A stretch of DNA of 64,000 bases from JADFXI01 sp963784135. GTDB lineage: Bacteria > Nitrospirota > Thermodesulfovibrionia > Thermodesulfovibrionales > Dissulfurispiraceae. The DNA is taken from contig CAWAQG010000008.1 of assembly GCA_963784135.1 (NCBI GenBank), positions 372,001 through 436,000 on the forward strand, written 5' to 3'. The translations under genes and the position numbers were made by a program. Positions 8,891 through 18,815 of the stretch are shown one piece after another. Every line of letters begins with the position of its first letter. Within the stretch, counting starts at the first letter, position 1. The notes beneath the pieces were generated by a model. The model searched no databases. It worked only from the letters and a program-made list of their open reading frames with translations, and had not been told where the DNA came from.

Positions 8891-10324
8891 GAATTGCCAT
8901 CGTGACTTCCGAGGCAACCCCTTTTTCCAAAACAGGGGGACTTGCTGATGTGGCAGGAACACTTTTCAAAGAGTACCTTGCCATGAAGCACGATGCCATG
9001 TTGTTTGTTCCCTTCTATAAAAGGACAGCCGAACAGTTCAGCGGCATGATCAGTTACAGCGGCACTGAAATTGACATCCCTATGGGCAACTCGATAAGGA
9101 CATGCAAAATATTTACAGGTGGCATGGGAGCTCCAACTCCAAACATTTATTTCATCGGCAACGAAGATTTTTTTTTCAGGGATGAACTATATGGAATGCC
9201 TGCCGGCGATTACCCCGATAATGACCAGCGTTTTGCCTTTTTCTCCAAAAGTGTTCTTGAGATATGCAAAAGGCTGGACTTGCAAATAGATATCATGCAC
9301 TGCAACGACTGGCAGACAGCGCTCATTCCTCTCTACATGAAGACCTTGTACAGGCAGGTCCCCATTTTAAAAAATACCGCTTCTGTCTTTACTATCCACA
9401 ATCTCGGCTATCAGGGACTGTTCCCGCCCCAGGCACTTGAAGTGACCGGATTGGGCGCCTCGGTCTTCAATCCCGAAGGTATAGAATTTTTCGGCAAAGT
9501 TAATTTCCTTAAGGCCGGCATTATCGGAGCGGACTAAATAACAACTGTCAGTAAAACTTATGCTGCGGAAATACGTTCTCATGAATACGGTTTTGGATTG
9601 GACGGGGCTGCTCACAAAAAGAAGCTCCTCTCTTAGTCGGCGTACTGAACGGAATAGATTATACTGAATGGGACCCTTCGACCGATAAGTTCATTGCCAA
9701 AAATTACGACATGTCAGACCTTTCGGGCAAACAGGCCTGCAAGAAACAGTTAATAAAAAAAGCCTCAATAAAAAATAAAGCTGCCGGTCCGCTCATGTGT
9801 TTTGTCGGAAGGCTCTCGTCCCAGAAAGGGGTTGAGCTGCTGGCGGACGCGATTCCGGATCTCCAGGGCCAGGGAGCGAACATGGTAGTTGTCGGCAAAG
9901 GGGATGGCAGTTATCAGGCTATGCTGCAGGCAGCGGGCAAACGTTTCAGCGATAGTTTTTTCTTCTGTCGCGAATTTGATGAGCCTTTGGCCCATCTCGC
10001 CTATGCCGGCTCTGATGTATTATTAATGCCCTCAAGGTACGAGCCCTGCGGGCTTGGTCAAATGATAGCGATGCGTTACGGCGACACTTCCAGTGGCGCG
10101 TAAAACAGGTGGTCTTTCGGATACTATAGAGGATGACAAAACAGGCTTTCTCTTCGGGGAATACAGCCTGACCGCATTCATTAATGCTGTTCAGACGGGC
10201 AGTAAAAGCCTTTGATGATAAAAAAACCTGGCGGAAGATGATAAGCAATGCCATGAAAAAGGATTTCTCGTGGAAAAAATCCGCCCGGGCGTATATTGCA
10301 ATTTATCAAAATGCGTTAAAATGA
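8887..10324 (+). pseudogene. glgA: Glycogen/starch synthase gene, broken by a stop and several frameshifts
   Basis: The frame starts at the ATG overlapping galT (MRIAIVTSEATPFSKTGGLADV, the GT5 N-terminus with the KTGGL ADP-glucose motif). It stops at 9535-9537, where an expected Lys codon in ADKITTVSKTY is read as TAA. The homologous protein continues in shifted frames: after GLDG at about 9604-9607, again at about 9632 (LVGVLNGIDYTEWDP), then through FVGRLSSQKGVELL, SRYEPCGLGQM at about 10030, a shift at about 10083 (LPVARKTGGLSDT), and another near 10190 before the C-terminus ending at 10324. At least five lesions, so either a true pseudogene or a badly sequenced stretch. A full protein would be about 478 residues. 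Confidence 0.88.
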
Positions 10325-10415
10325 ATCGTGGGAAGCTGACGAATTTAACGGGACCATAAAATAACAATAGAAATACAAACGGGCAATCACTGCCGGACGA
10401 CTCCGGGACAAAAGC

Positions 10416-13056
10416 ATGCTCCGAGGCCATGCAAAAGAACAGCTTAACAGGCTATTGGTTATATATGAACTCACCAAGGCAATAATATCGGCCCATGATT
10501 TTAATGAGTTGTTGGAAAAGGTTTCGGAGGAGACGGCAAAACTCTTCAATGCAAAAGGATGCATGATACGCCTGTTAGAAGACGGCATGCTGAAGATCAA
10601 GGCCCATTATGGCTTCCCGCCGGAAATAAGGGAGGCGTTAACAGTCAGTTTGGGAGAAAGTTTTGTTGGCAGAGTGGCGGAAGAGGGGAAAACCATATTC
10701 GCTGCAAAGCCCTGAAGATTTCGGTCGCCTTTCACAATACCTGGATATGCAAACAGCTGTGTGCACTCCATTAAAAATCGGCGATCAAATAATAGGGACC
10801 TTTGGACTTTATAACAAAAAAAGTATTGATAAAGACGGCAACGAATCCATAGTCCCATTTACTGCAGACGACCGGATAACACTTGAAGGCTTTGCTTCCA
10901 TTGCTGCAATCGTTATAGACAAATCCATTTTATATGAAAACACCCTTAGGAAAGAGAAAGAGGCCCTGGACGCCAAACGGAAGTTTGAGGACCTGTGGGA
11001 CCATCTGCAGGGTTTTATAGAGAATTCCGCTGATGCGATTGTTACTACTGACCTGGAAGGTATTGTTACCTCATGGAATATCGGCGCCGAGAAAATATAT
11101 GGCTATACACGCCATGAAGCCATCGGGAAGTACATGCCTTTTGTCCCTGATTTTCTAAGAGAAGTGGAAAAGAGCTACACCGAGCGTGTCAAAAGAGGAG
11201 AAACCATCAAAGATATAGAGACGGTCAGAAAGACCAGGGGCGGTACACTTCTGGACGTTAATCTTACTCTTTCGCCGATCAAGGACCCTTCCGGAGCCGT
11301 TATCGGCCTGAGCGGCATTGCCCGCGACATCACTGAAAAAAAACGTATTGAAAAAGACCTGGTAAGCAAAAATGCGGTGTTATCAAAACTGATGATGATA
11401 AGCTCTGCAATGCGGGGCACGCTTGAACTGAACAAGCTCTTAAGGATGGTGCTGACCGCCGTCACCATGGGAGACGGACTTGGCTTTAATCGTGCGATGC
11501 TCTTTCTGCTTAACGAAGAGAAAAACACCTTGAGGGGGGCAGTCGGCGTGGGGCCTTCAAGCCATGAGGAGGCATGGGAGATTTGGTCGCGGCTGACCAC
11601 TGAACATAAGAGTCTTACTTCCATTATGGACGAGATTGAGAAAGGCCCTCTGAGAAAAGATTCCTTTATGGACAGGCTCTGCTGCGGCGTCGAGGTCTCC
11701 ATGGACAGCGAAACAGTCCTCACAAAGGCAATGAAGGAAAAGCGGGCTTTTAATGTCACTGATGTCCATGCCGAACCGCTTTCTGATCCCATTCTCATAC
11801 AGCAGCTTGGCACGCTTGCCTATGCTGTACTCCCACTTATATCACGTGACAAAGTCATAGGTGTCTTGTGGGTTGATAACATTTACACCAGCAGGCCTAT
11901 TACCGAGCTGGACATGGAATTTCTTAAAGGGTTTTCCGACCAGATGGCTTCGGCCATAGAGAACGCGCGTCTTTTCGAGCATGTGGCCCAGGCGGAACAG
12001 GAGCTCGAAAACATTTTTGAATCGATATCCGACCTGGTCTATTTCAGCAGCAGTGATTACGCCATCAAAAAGGCTAATAAGGCGGTGCTGGCCAAGATCG
12101 GCAAACCCCTTGAGTCGATCATAGGCAAAAAATGCTATGAAGTATTCCACGGGACCAGCGAACCCTGGAAAAAATGCCCTCACCATAAAACCGTGCTCAC
12201 TAAAAAGCCGTTTATCGAGGAGCTTGAAGACCCGCAACTCGGCGGCACGTTCCTGGTCTCCACCTCCCCCATCTTCGATAAGACAGGGGAGCTTATGGGC
12301 ACAGTGCACATAGTCAGGGACATATCCGAGCTGAAGAAGCTGCGCGAAAAGGTCGTTACGGCTGAAAGGATGGCGGCCCTCGGTGAAATGGCCGCTAAAG
12401 TAGCCCATGAGATAAGAAACCCCCTGCTCTCTATAGGGGGCTTTGCCCGAAGGCTTGAAAAACGGCTCGACGGCGATTTGAAAGAATATTCAAAAATCAT
12501 AGTCGATGAGGTAGGCCGCCTCGAAGGGATACTCAACGATGCGCTCAGTTTCGTTAAGAGCGCCCCTCTCAATAAGACGGCTTTCGACCTCGGGGAAATC
12601 ATTGCCAGTATTATCACCCTCCTTGAACCGGCGATCCTCGCAAGAGGCAATAGCCTGACCATGGAGATGACGCGGCCCGTTAAGATACATGCTGATTATG
12701 ACCGTATCAAGGAAGTCCTGCTTAATCTTGTAACTAATGCCAATGAGGCAACGGACCACGGAGATATCGTTATAAGGTCGTACGGGCAGGTGATGTTTTC
12801 AGAACCGGACCTGCTGGGGCACAAGGCCCAGAGCAGCAATATTATTGTTGAAATCGAGGACACCGGATGCGGAATAGAAGAGGGGAATATCAATCGTGTT
12901 TTTGACCCGTTCTTTACAACGCGTCCGACCGGGACCGGCCTCGGCCTTTCAATAACCAAAAGAATCGTTGAAGAGCACGGCGGGAGAATTGAGGTGGAAA
13001 GCAACCGGGGATCGGGTGCAAAATTCAGAATTTATATTCCGTTACAGGAGGGCTGA
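10416..13056 (+). CDS. Soluble GAF-PAS-GAF-PAS sensor histidine kinase (one frameshift)
   Basis: A cytoplasmic histidine kinase with no membrane segments. The order read from the sequence is an N-terminal GAF domain, a PAS domain (FIENSADAIVTTDLEGIVTSWN), a second GAF domain, another PAS domain (ENIFESISDLVYFSSSD, with several Cys), then HisKA with the phospho-acceptor His in AAKVAHEIRNPL, and HATPase_c with N, G1 (DTGCGIEEG) and G2 (GTGLGLS) boxes. The first GAF domain is split: frame 10416-10715 ends early at a CCC run (10710-10712), and removing one C joins EEGKTIFAAKP to EDFGRLSQYL in the long frame ending at 13056. The single-domain response regulator 13058-13414 follows directly and is the likely partner. 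Confidence 0.85.
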
Positions 13057-13057
13057 C

Positions 13058-13414
13058 ATGAAAATACTCGTTGTTGATGATGAAAAAAACATACTGAGGC
13101 TTTACCAGGTTGAGCTTGAGGAGGAAGGGTACGATGTAGTCACCGCCAATTCGGGCAGGGAAGGATTGGAGGTATTTGAAAGGGAAAACCCTGATATTGT
13201 CACTCTCGACATCCTCATGCCTGATATGGACGGCATTCAGGTATTGAGACTAATGAAGGAGAAAAGGCCCAACGTACCGATCATCATGCTGACTGCTTAT
13301 GACTACAGGGACGACTTTTCGGTCTGGGTCTCTGATGCCTACGTGGTAAAATCATCAGATTTGACCAATCTGAAGGCCACTATAAAGCAGTTGATAAAAA
13401 AGACAACGGCTTGA
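13058..13414 (+). CDS. Single-domain response regulator (CheY-like receiver)
   Basis: A 118-residue receiver domain without an output domain. Acidic pocket Asp7/Asp8, phospho-acceptor Asp51 (TLDILMPD), conserved Thr in MLTAYD and Lys in VVKSSD. The ATG is one base after the stop of the upstream sensor kinase, which indicates translational coupling and a dedicated kinase-receiver pair. The KPF motif of typical receivers is changed to KSS. As a stand-alone receiver it must act through protein contacts or as a phosphorelay intermediate. Confidence 0.92.
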   Translation: MKILVVDDEKNILRLYQVELEEEGYDVVTANSGREGLEVFERENPDIVTLDILMPDMDGIQVLRLMKEKRPNVPIIMLTAYDYRDDFSVWVSDAYVVKSSDLTNLKATIKQLIKKTTA

Positions 13415-13432
13415 CAGGCTAAAGGCAAAGGG

Positions 13433-13828
13433 CTATTTTTTCTTATTTCCCTGTTTGTGCGTTATAGCCTTCTCAATCGCTTCGACAATATCATTAGGAA
13501 TGAAAGGCTTCTCTATATAATCGAAGGCCCCGAGCTTTATGGCCTGCACCGCGGTGTTGATAGTTTGGTAGCCGGTAATCATTATTACCTCGATATCAGG
13601 CCATTCTTCTTTGACCCTCCTCAGCACCTCTATTCCATCGATATCAGGCATTTTAAGGTCAGTCAGTACAACGTCAATGGGACAGTCTGCGAGTATGGCC
13701 AAACCTTCTGCAGCACTCCCGGCGCTCCTCACATCGTACCCCTCGGGAACGAGTATGCGCCGGCAGCTTACCCTTACGATCTCTTCATCATCAACAATAA
13801 GCACTGTGCCTTTATTCATGTTTTCCAT
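13433..13828 (-). CDS. Single-domain response regulator, NtrC-type receiver
   Basis: A 131-residue receiver with DDEE acidic pocket, phospho-acceptor Asp in VVLTDLKMPDIDG, Thr in MITGYQT and Lys in DYIEKPFIP. The sequence is most like the N-terminal domain of NtrC-family regulators but stops after the receiver with a short basic tail. Its start overlaps the end of the upstream kinase gene by 17 bases, so the two form an operon and probably a cognate pair. It converges with the regulator ending at 13414. Confidence 0.93.
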   Translation of the reverse strand: MENMNKGTVLIVDDEEIVRVSCRRILVPEGYDVRSAGSAAEGLAILADCPIDVVLTDLKMPDIDGIEVLRRVKEEWPDIEVIMITGYQTINTAVQAIKLGAFDYIEKPFIPNDIVEAIEKAITHKQGNKKK

Positions 13829-15398
13829 CGTCCAGAGGGAGACTTATAAAAAAACTCGTCCCCTTTTTCACCTCGCTTTTCACTGTAATTGTACCACCAT
13901 GGTCTTCTATTATACCATGGCTTACCGCGAGTCCCAACCCCGTACCCTTTCCAACCGGTTTTGTGGTAAAAAAAGGTTCAAATATTTTCGGCAGGTCCTC
14001 TTCGGAAATGCCATATCCCGTATCACTAAATTCAATTTCTGCAAAGGCACGTCCATTGTCCATGACACGCCGCGTTGAGATTGTGAGCGTCCCGTCACCT
14101 TCCATAGCGTCCGCGGCATTCATTATCATATTCAGGAAAACCTGCTCTAATTGCACTCCGCCGGCCCACACGACCGGGAGAGATTCATCAAGGAGCGTAA
14201 TAATTTGTATATTGAAGAAATCGGCCTTATGTTTGACCATGTGCAGCGTGCCCTTCACCAACTCGTTGATATCGACCTCCGCCTTTTCGGTCGTTGTCGC
14301 CCTTGAAAATCCCAGAAGGCCCTTGATGATATTTGAGCAACGGTTGGCCTGCTCAATTATGACCTCAACATCCTTCCTCTCCTGACTGTCAGCCGGGAGA
14401 GCGCCCAGCAGTAAATGTCCGAAGGTAACAACTCCGGTGAGCGGATTGTTTATCTCATGGGCCACGCCGGCAGCCATGCGTCCAAGTGAGGCGAGTTTCT
14501 CCGACTGTATAAGCTGTGCCTGGGCATTTTTAATCATCTCCGTTTTCTCCTCGACCCTCTTTTCGAGCATAGTGCCCCATGCAACAAGTTCGCCCTTTGC
14601 CCTCGAAAGCTGCCCGGTCATGGCATTAAACGACTGTGCAAGCTCGCCCATTTCATCCTTTGTATTGATCGTGACCTTATAGTCGAGATTTCCTGCGGCA
14701 ACCCTCTGCATGCCGTCAACGAGCATGGTGACCGGAGTGGACACAAGCTTCCATAAAATCGAGCACAGGACAACAGAGATAACCCCGAGGAACGTCAGCA
14801 CAAAAGCAGCAATAGCAACACTCTGCTGCTTTATTGTCTTATCAAGGAGAGCGAGGGAAAAATCACTCTCCACAAAACCAAGCATCCTCTTTCCTTTAGC
14901 GTGGACATGGCAGGAGGCGGTATAACAGGAGGCCTCATTGTTAATCGGCTGGACAATATTGAGTTCCCGGTAGCCACCCGCGTTTTTTTCAATAGACCAT
15001 GCCGGCATCGTCCCGGGCCTCCCTGAGCTATGGCAGCCTATGCAGATATTCGATTTCCGGTCAAGCATGGTCCCCACTTCCTTTTTGATGGAAGAATATT
15101 CGATCTTGCCTGTGCAATTTAATACCCTTACTTTTAAAATGCCTTCCGTGGATGCAACCGCCTCGACAGACTGCTGTATGAGAAGGGGCTGGGATGTGAG
15201 CATGCCGAAACGAGTGCTTTTCCTGATATTGTCGGTAAATGACGTGCCGTAGACAACAAAGTTCTCAAGCAATTCCTTTTCCTGGTATGCGGTGAGCAGG
15301 TACCAAAAGACGGAACTCACCACCACCATAAGGCAGCCGATGGCCAGCAGCAGCTTTCCGGTAAGGGAATAAAAGGTCTTTTTTACCTTCAGGTCCAT
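13812..15398 (-). CDS. Membrane sensor histidine kinase with c-type heme motifs
   Basis: A 528-residue protein. Transmembrane helices lie at about residues 15-36 and 194-216, enclosing a periplasmic sensor of about 155 residues. That sensor contains a heme-c motif CIGCH at 119-123 and a second, wider motif C-YTAS-CH at 158-164, suggesting covalent heme binding and redox, NO or O2 sensing. A HAMP domain follows, then a coiled coil, HisKA with His314 in GVAHEINNPL, and HATPase_c with DTGYGIS and GTGLGLAVSHG. Heme attachment is inferred from the motifs and needs periplasmic cytochrome c maturation. It is cotranscribed with the receiver at 13433-13828. Confidence 0.92.
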   Translation of the reverse strand: MDLKVKKTFYSLTGKLLLAIGCLMVVVSSVFWYLLTAYQEKELLENFVVYGTSFTDNIRKSTRFGMLTSQPLLIQQSVEAVASTEGILKVRVLNCTGKIEYSSIKKEVGTMLDRKSNICIGCHSSGRPGTMPAWSIEKNAGGYRELNIVQPINNEASCYTASCHVHAKGKRMLGFVESDFSLALLDKTIKQQSVAIAAFVLTFLGVISVVLCSILWKLVSTPVTMLVDGMQRVAAGNLDYKVTINTKDEMGELAQSFNAMTGQLSRAKGELVAWGTMLEKRVEEKTEMIKNAQAQLIQSEKLASLGRMAAGVAHEINNPLTGVVTFGHLLLGALPADSQERKDVEVIIEQANRCSNIIKGLLGFSRATTTEKAEVDINELVKGTLHMVKHKADFFNIQIITLLDESLPVVWAGGVQLEQVFLNMIMNAADAMEGDGTLTISTRRVMDNGRAFAEIEFSDTGYGISEEDLPKIFEPFFTTKPVGKGTGLGLAVSHGIIEDHGGTITVKSEVKKGTSFFISLPLDDGKHE

Positions 15399-15502
15399 AA
15401 GTGTCCTTTCCCGGTTAGCTTAAGCAGTCGAGCTGCTTCTGTCAAGCCTCCGAAACAGGTTATAAGTTGACTGAATACGGGTGATAAGAGTTATTATTAT
15501 CA

Positions 15503-16642
15503 ATGCGTGCTTTGCTGCGTAAAAAACTGCAGTCTCTTTCCGGGAAGCTTATATTTGCTATCGGCGCCATGATGCTGATTGTGGGGTTCCTCTTTGCCTT
15601 TACGTTCATCAAACAATTCCCCAATGTGCCGCTCGGGAAGGTACTTTTTTACGGCGGCCCCTTCGTGGTAATCATATCGTTTATACTGTGTCTGATCCTT
15701 TATAACTTTGTTACGAAACCTCTTTCGTACCTGGTTGAAGGGATGAAGCGGCTCTCTTCAGGCGATATGGAATACAGAATTGACTACGAAGGGTCTGATG
15801 AAATCGGCATACTGGCGCGCTCCTTCAATACCATGTCGGACGAGTTGAAAGAATACAAGGAAAAAATGGAAAACTGGACCAAAAGCCTTGAAGAGGAAGT
15901 GCAGAAAAAAACAGCTGAAATCTACAAGGCACAGGAACACCTGATTAATACTGAGAAGCTTGCATCACTGGGACGCATGGCTGCCGGTGTGGCCCATGAA
16001 ATAAACAGTCCTCTCACCGGCATTGTCACCTTTGCCCATCTGATGCTGAAGCGCACCCCTCCTGAAAATACACAGGATATGGAAGACCTTAATGTTATCA
16101 TCGATCAGGCGGAACGGTGCTCAAAGATCATAAAGGGGCTCCTCGGATTCTCCAGGAAGACCTCTTCAGAGAAAAGCCTGATCAACCTCAATACATTGCT
16201 TGAAAACACACTGGCTATGGTCAGGCATCAATCGAAGTTCTACAATATTCTTTTTGATCTGCAGCTCGACAGCGCCATCCCGCAGGTAAACGTCGATCCG
16301 AACCAGATCCAGCAGGTCTTTCTGAATCTGCTGATCAATGCGGCCGATGCAATGGAAAAAAAGGGAAAGATAATCCTGGCTACACGGCTGGTTGAAAATA
16401 ACGGCGCCCGATTCGTAGAACTCGAAGTTACCGACAGCGGTCCGGGGATTCCCGAAGAAATGCGCAGCAAGATATTTGAGCCGTTTTTTACAACTAAACC
16501 CGCAGGCAAAGGTACCGGCCTCGGCCTTGCTGTAAGCTACGGCATTATCAAGAAACATGAAGGCACTATATTTATCAAAAGTGCGCCTGACAGCGGATCA
16601 AGCTTTTACATTCAGCTTCCGGCAAGCCGGCAGGAGGACTGA
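15503..16642 (+). CDS. Membrane histidine kinase with almost no extracellular sensor
   Basis: A 379-residue kinase with two transmembrane helices (about residues 14-36 and 52-70) joined by only about 15 residues, so it cannot hold a periplasmic ligand domain. Then HAMP, a coiled coil, HisKA with His165 (GVAHEINSPL), and HATPase_c with DSGPGIP and GTGLGLAVSYG. The catalytic half closely resembles that of the heme-type kinase transcribed divergently at 13812-15398, so one may derive from a duplication of the other. Six bases separate it from the RsbW-like gene downstream, placing it first in a long signalling operon. Confidence 0.92.
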   Translation: MRALLRKKLQSLSGKLIFAIGAMMLIVGFLFAFTFIKQFPNVPLGKVLFYGGPFVVIISFILCLILYNFVTKPLSYLVEGMKRLSSGDMEYRIDYEGSDEIGILARSFNTMSDELKEYKEKMENWTKSLEEEVQKKTAEIYKAQEHLINTEKLASLGRMAAGVAHEINSPLTGIVTFAHLMLKRTPPENTQDMEDLNVIIDQAERCSKIIKGLLGFSRKTSSEKSLINLNTLLENTLAMVRHQSKFYNILFDLQLDSAIPQVNVDPNQIQQVFLNLLINAADAMEKKGKIILATRLVENNGARFVELEVTDSGPGIPEEMRSKIFEPFFTTKPAGKGTGLGLAVSYGIIKKHEGTIFIKSAPDSGSSFYIQLPASRQED

Positions 16643-16648
16643 AGAAGG

Positions 16649-17101
16649 ATGATGCCAATGGCCGGTCCGCAGGAGGGATGCTTTCAGCTGATGGGCGGCG
16701 CTTTTGCAAATGCAGGGGCCGCGTCAACTGAATTAAAGACAACGCTCTCCAATCTCGGAGTGTCGCAGCGGATTGTGAGAAGGGCTGCCATAGCGGCCTT
16801 TGAGGCGGAGATGAATGTTATCATACATGCGGTAGCAGGGACTATGCACTATTTAATTAACGATGAGTCCCTGACGATTACCGTCACCGATATGGGGCCG
16901 GGAATAGAAGATATCGGACTGGCCATGCAGGAGGGATACTCCACCGCCCCTGAATGGGTGCGGGAGCTGGGATGGGGGGCCGGCATGGGCCTCCCTAATA
17001 TTAGAAAAAATGCTGACATCTTCAGGATTGACTCGGTTGTCGGCGAGGGAACAACCCTCGAAATTTTTTTTCGCTTAAAGGAGAGAAATGCTGACAGTTA
17101 G
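16649..17101 (+). CDS. Anti-sigma-factor-like serine kinase / ATPase (RsbW-SpoIIAB type)
   Basis: A 150-residue HATPase_c protein without a dimerisation/phosphotransfer domain. The N box is EAEMNVIIHA, the G1 box TDMGPGIED and the G2 box GWGAGMGLPNI. These are the ATP-binding motifs of the GHKL anti-sigma kinases RsbW/SpoIIAB. The target could be a sigma factor, an antagonist or a metabolic protein; none is evident here. It follows the kinase by six bases and overlaps the DRTGG gene by 14 bases. In several anaerobes such ATPase genes are grouped with DRTGG, PHP and NADH-dependent hydrogenase genes; no hydrogenase is seen in this window. Confidence 0.85.
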   Translation: MMPMAGPQEGCFQLMGGAFANAGAASTELKTTLSNLGVSQRIVRRAAIAAFEAEMNVIIHAVAGTMHYLINDESLTITVTDMGPGIEDIGLAMQEGYSTAPEWVRELGWGAGMGLPNIRKNADIFRIDSVVGEGTTLEIFFRLKERNADS

Positions 17102-17450
17102 CGCTGTTGCCGAAAGACTGGGATTGAATGTTGTGGTCAAGGGCGATGTGTCCGAAACAGTGAGCGGTTGCTACATCAGCGACCTCCTTTCCGACGTGAT
17201 GGCCCACAGTAAGGACCATGAACTATGGATAACGCTCCAGACACACCCGAACATTGTTGCAGTAGCAGTCATTAAAGGGATATCCGCCCTGATTATAACG
17301 AATGGAAGAAACCCGGAACCTGAGACAATAAGAAAGGCCGAGGCCGAAAAAGTGACAATCATGATAAGCCCCAACACCACCTTCGATCTTGCAGGGCTCC
17401 TGTACACTATGATGAAAGACAGTCAGCCTCCCCAGGCAGGCCATTCTTGA
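17088..17450 (+). CDS. DRTGG-domain protein
   Basis: A 120-residue soluble protein beginning MLTVSAVAERLGLNVVVKGD, then VSGCYISDLLSDVMAHSKDHELWIT and a C-terminal AEAEKVTIMISPNTTFDLAGLLYT. This arrangement fits the DRTGG domain, a small domain also found in the N-terminal part of some HPr kinases, phosphotransacetylases and CBS proteins. Its ligand is unknown. It overlaps the preceding ATPase gene and is followed 29 bases later by the PHP gene, so it belongs to the same operon. Confidence 0.78.
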   Translation: MLTVSAVAERLGLNVVVKGDVSETVSGCYISDLLSDVMAHSKDHELWITLQTHPNIVAVAVIKGISALIITNGRNPEPETIRKAEAEKVTIMISPNTTFDLAGLLYTMMKDSQPPQAGHS

Positions 17451-17479
17451 GCTGCCGGTCCGCATAGGGCTGACCGCCC

Positions 17480-18220
17480 GTGAGATACTACAAGGCTGAT
17501 CTTCATATCCATACCTGCCTTTCACCCTGTGCCGAACTCGATATGACCCCGCGGCGAATAATTAATTCAGCTCTCGGCAAAGGGTTGCATATAATAGCCA
17601 TATCAGATCACAATTCCGCCGAAAATACGGAGGTTGCAGTCAGGGCCGGCCGGGATGAAGGCATTACTGTGCTGCCGGCCATGGAGCTGACATCCCAGGA
17701 GGAGGTCCACGTGCTCGCTCTCTTTGATTCCACGGAGAACGCCTCCGCTATGCAGGAAATCATTTACGGCACTTTGCAGCGCGGCAGTAATGACGTAAAC
17801 ACCATAGGCTATCAATTGGTTGTGAACGAGTCAGATGAAATCCTCTCCTATAACGAGAGGCTCCTTATCGGGGCGACCAGCCTTTCTCTCGGTGAACTGG
17901 TGAAAAGCATACACGCCTTTGGCGGAATAGCGGTTGCCAGCCATATTGACAGGGGGCATTTCAGCGTCATATCCCAGCTTGGATTTATACCGGACGATGT
18001 CGCTTTCGATGCGCTCGAAATTTCGTGTGCCATGGAATTACATGAGGCAGCCGTACAGTTCGGCAGTTATGCCGCGCTCCCATGGGTCACCTCATCCGAT
18101 GCCCACAGGCTTGGCGATATAGGCAGAAGGACCACAACCTTTCTCCTCCACGAACCTTCATTTGATGAGATAGCCAGTGCGTTTAAAGGTGAAAGAACAA
18201 TCCAATGGGGGGAAGAATAA
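17480..18220 (+). CDS. PHP-domain phosphoesterase
   Basis: A 246-residue PHP protein. Metal-binding motifs are visible in order: DLHIHTCLSPC at the N-terminus, ISDHNS, the Glu in AMELTSQEEVHVLALF, ASHIDR and SSDAHR near the C-terminus. Related enzymes hydrolyse phosphate esters (histidinol phosphate, nucleotides, DNA ends), but the substrate here is not predictable. The start is a GTG at 17480 that gives MRYYKADLHIHT; no ATG lies closer to the conserved strand. It sits between the DRTGG gene and a second HATPase gene. Confidence 0.85.
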   Translation: MRYYKADLHIHTCLSPCAELDMTPRRIINSALGKGLHIIAISDHNSAENTEVAVRAGRDEGITVLPAMELTSQEEVHVLALFDSTENASAMQEIIYGTLQRGSNDVNTIGYQLVVNESDEILSYNERLLIGATSLSLGELVKSIHAFGGIAVASHIDRGHFSVISQLGFIPDDVAFDALEISCAMELHEAAVQFGSYAALPWVTSSDAHRLGDIGRRTTTFLLHEPSFDEIASAFKGERTIQWGEE

Positions 18221-18236
18221 TTGAAAGGAGCGTCTG

Positions 18237-18803
18237 ATGGAAGATTTATCGCTGCACATGCTTGATATAGCGGAAAACTCCATCGATGCCGGGGCAACTA
18301 AAATCGATATAATCATAAAAGAGAGTTCTGCCGAAGACCTCCTTAATTTCAGCATCCGCGATAACGGCAGGGGGATGGATGCCGAAACGCTTGAGAAGGT
18401 CGGCGACCCTTTCTTTACGACAAAAAAGGTAAGGAGATTCGGCCTTGGCATTCCTCTGCTTAAGCAGGCGGCTGAAGAAAGCAACGGCGCCTTTTCCCTT
18501 GAATCCTCACCGGGCAGAGGGACTCTCATCACTGTGGTATTCCAGCGCAGCCATATCGACAGAAAGCCTCTGGGAAATATAGGGGCAACGATGGCCGTCC
18601 TTATAAGCGGCCACCCCGACATAGACTTTACGCTGACATATGTGCGGGACGATTTTTCCTATCAATTTGACAGCTCGGCAGTGAAAAAAGCGCTCGATGG
18701 GGTGCCAATTAATCTGCCGGATGTTTTATTATTAATACAGAGCGACATCAACGAAGCAATACATGGAGACGACGCATATGGGACAGGACAATCTTTCACC
18801 TGA
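18237..18803 (+). CDS. Stand-alone HATPase_c protein
   Basis: A 188-residue protein whose first 105 residues are a GHKL ATPase: N box HMLDIAENSIDAGAT, G1 box RDNGRGMDAE, F box DPFFTTKK and G2 box RRFGLGIPLLKQ. No HisKA is present, so it is not a complete histidine kinase. The N-terminus also resembles the ATP-binding part of MutL-like proteins, but the F box is kinase-like. The C-terminal 70 residues are not recognised. A ribosome binding site (AAAGGAG) precedes the ATG. It lies 16 bases after the PHP gene and just before the NtrC-type regulator. Confidence 0.82.
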   Translation: MEDLSLHMLDIAENSIDAGATKIDIIIKESSAEDLLNFSIRDNGRGMDAETLEKVGDPFFTTKKVRRFGLGIPLLKQAAEESNGAFSLESSPGRGTLITVVFQRSHIDRKPLGNIGATMAVLISGHPDIDFTLTYVRDDFSYQFDSSAVKKALDGVPINLPDVLLLIQSDINEAIHGDDAYGTGQSFT

Positions 18804-18815
18804 AATGTGTGAAGC

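Noticed and set aside
12968..13057. Upstream extension of the response regulator at 13058
   Set aside because: It overlaps the C-terminal ATPase domain of the kinase in another frame; the receiver begins at MKILVVDDE.
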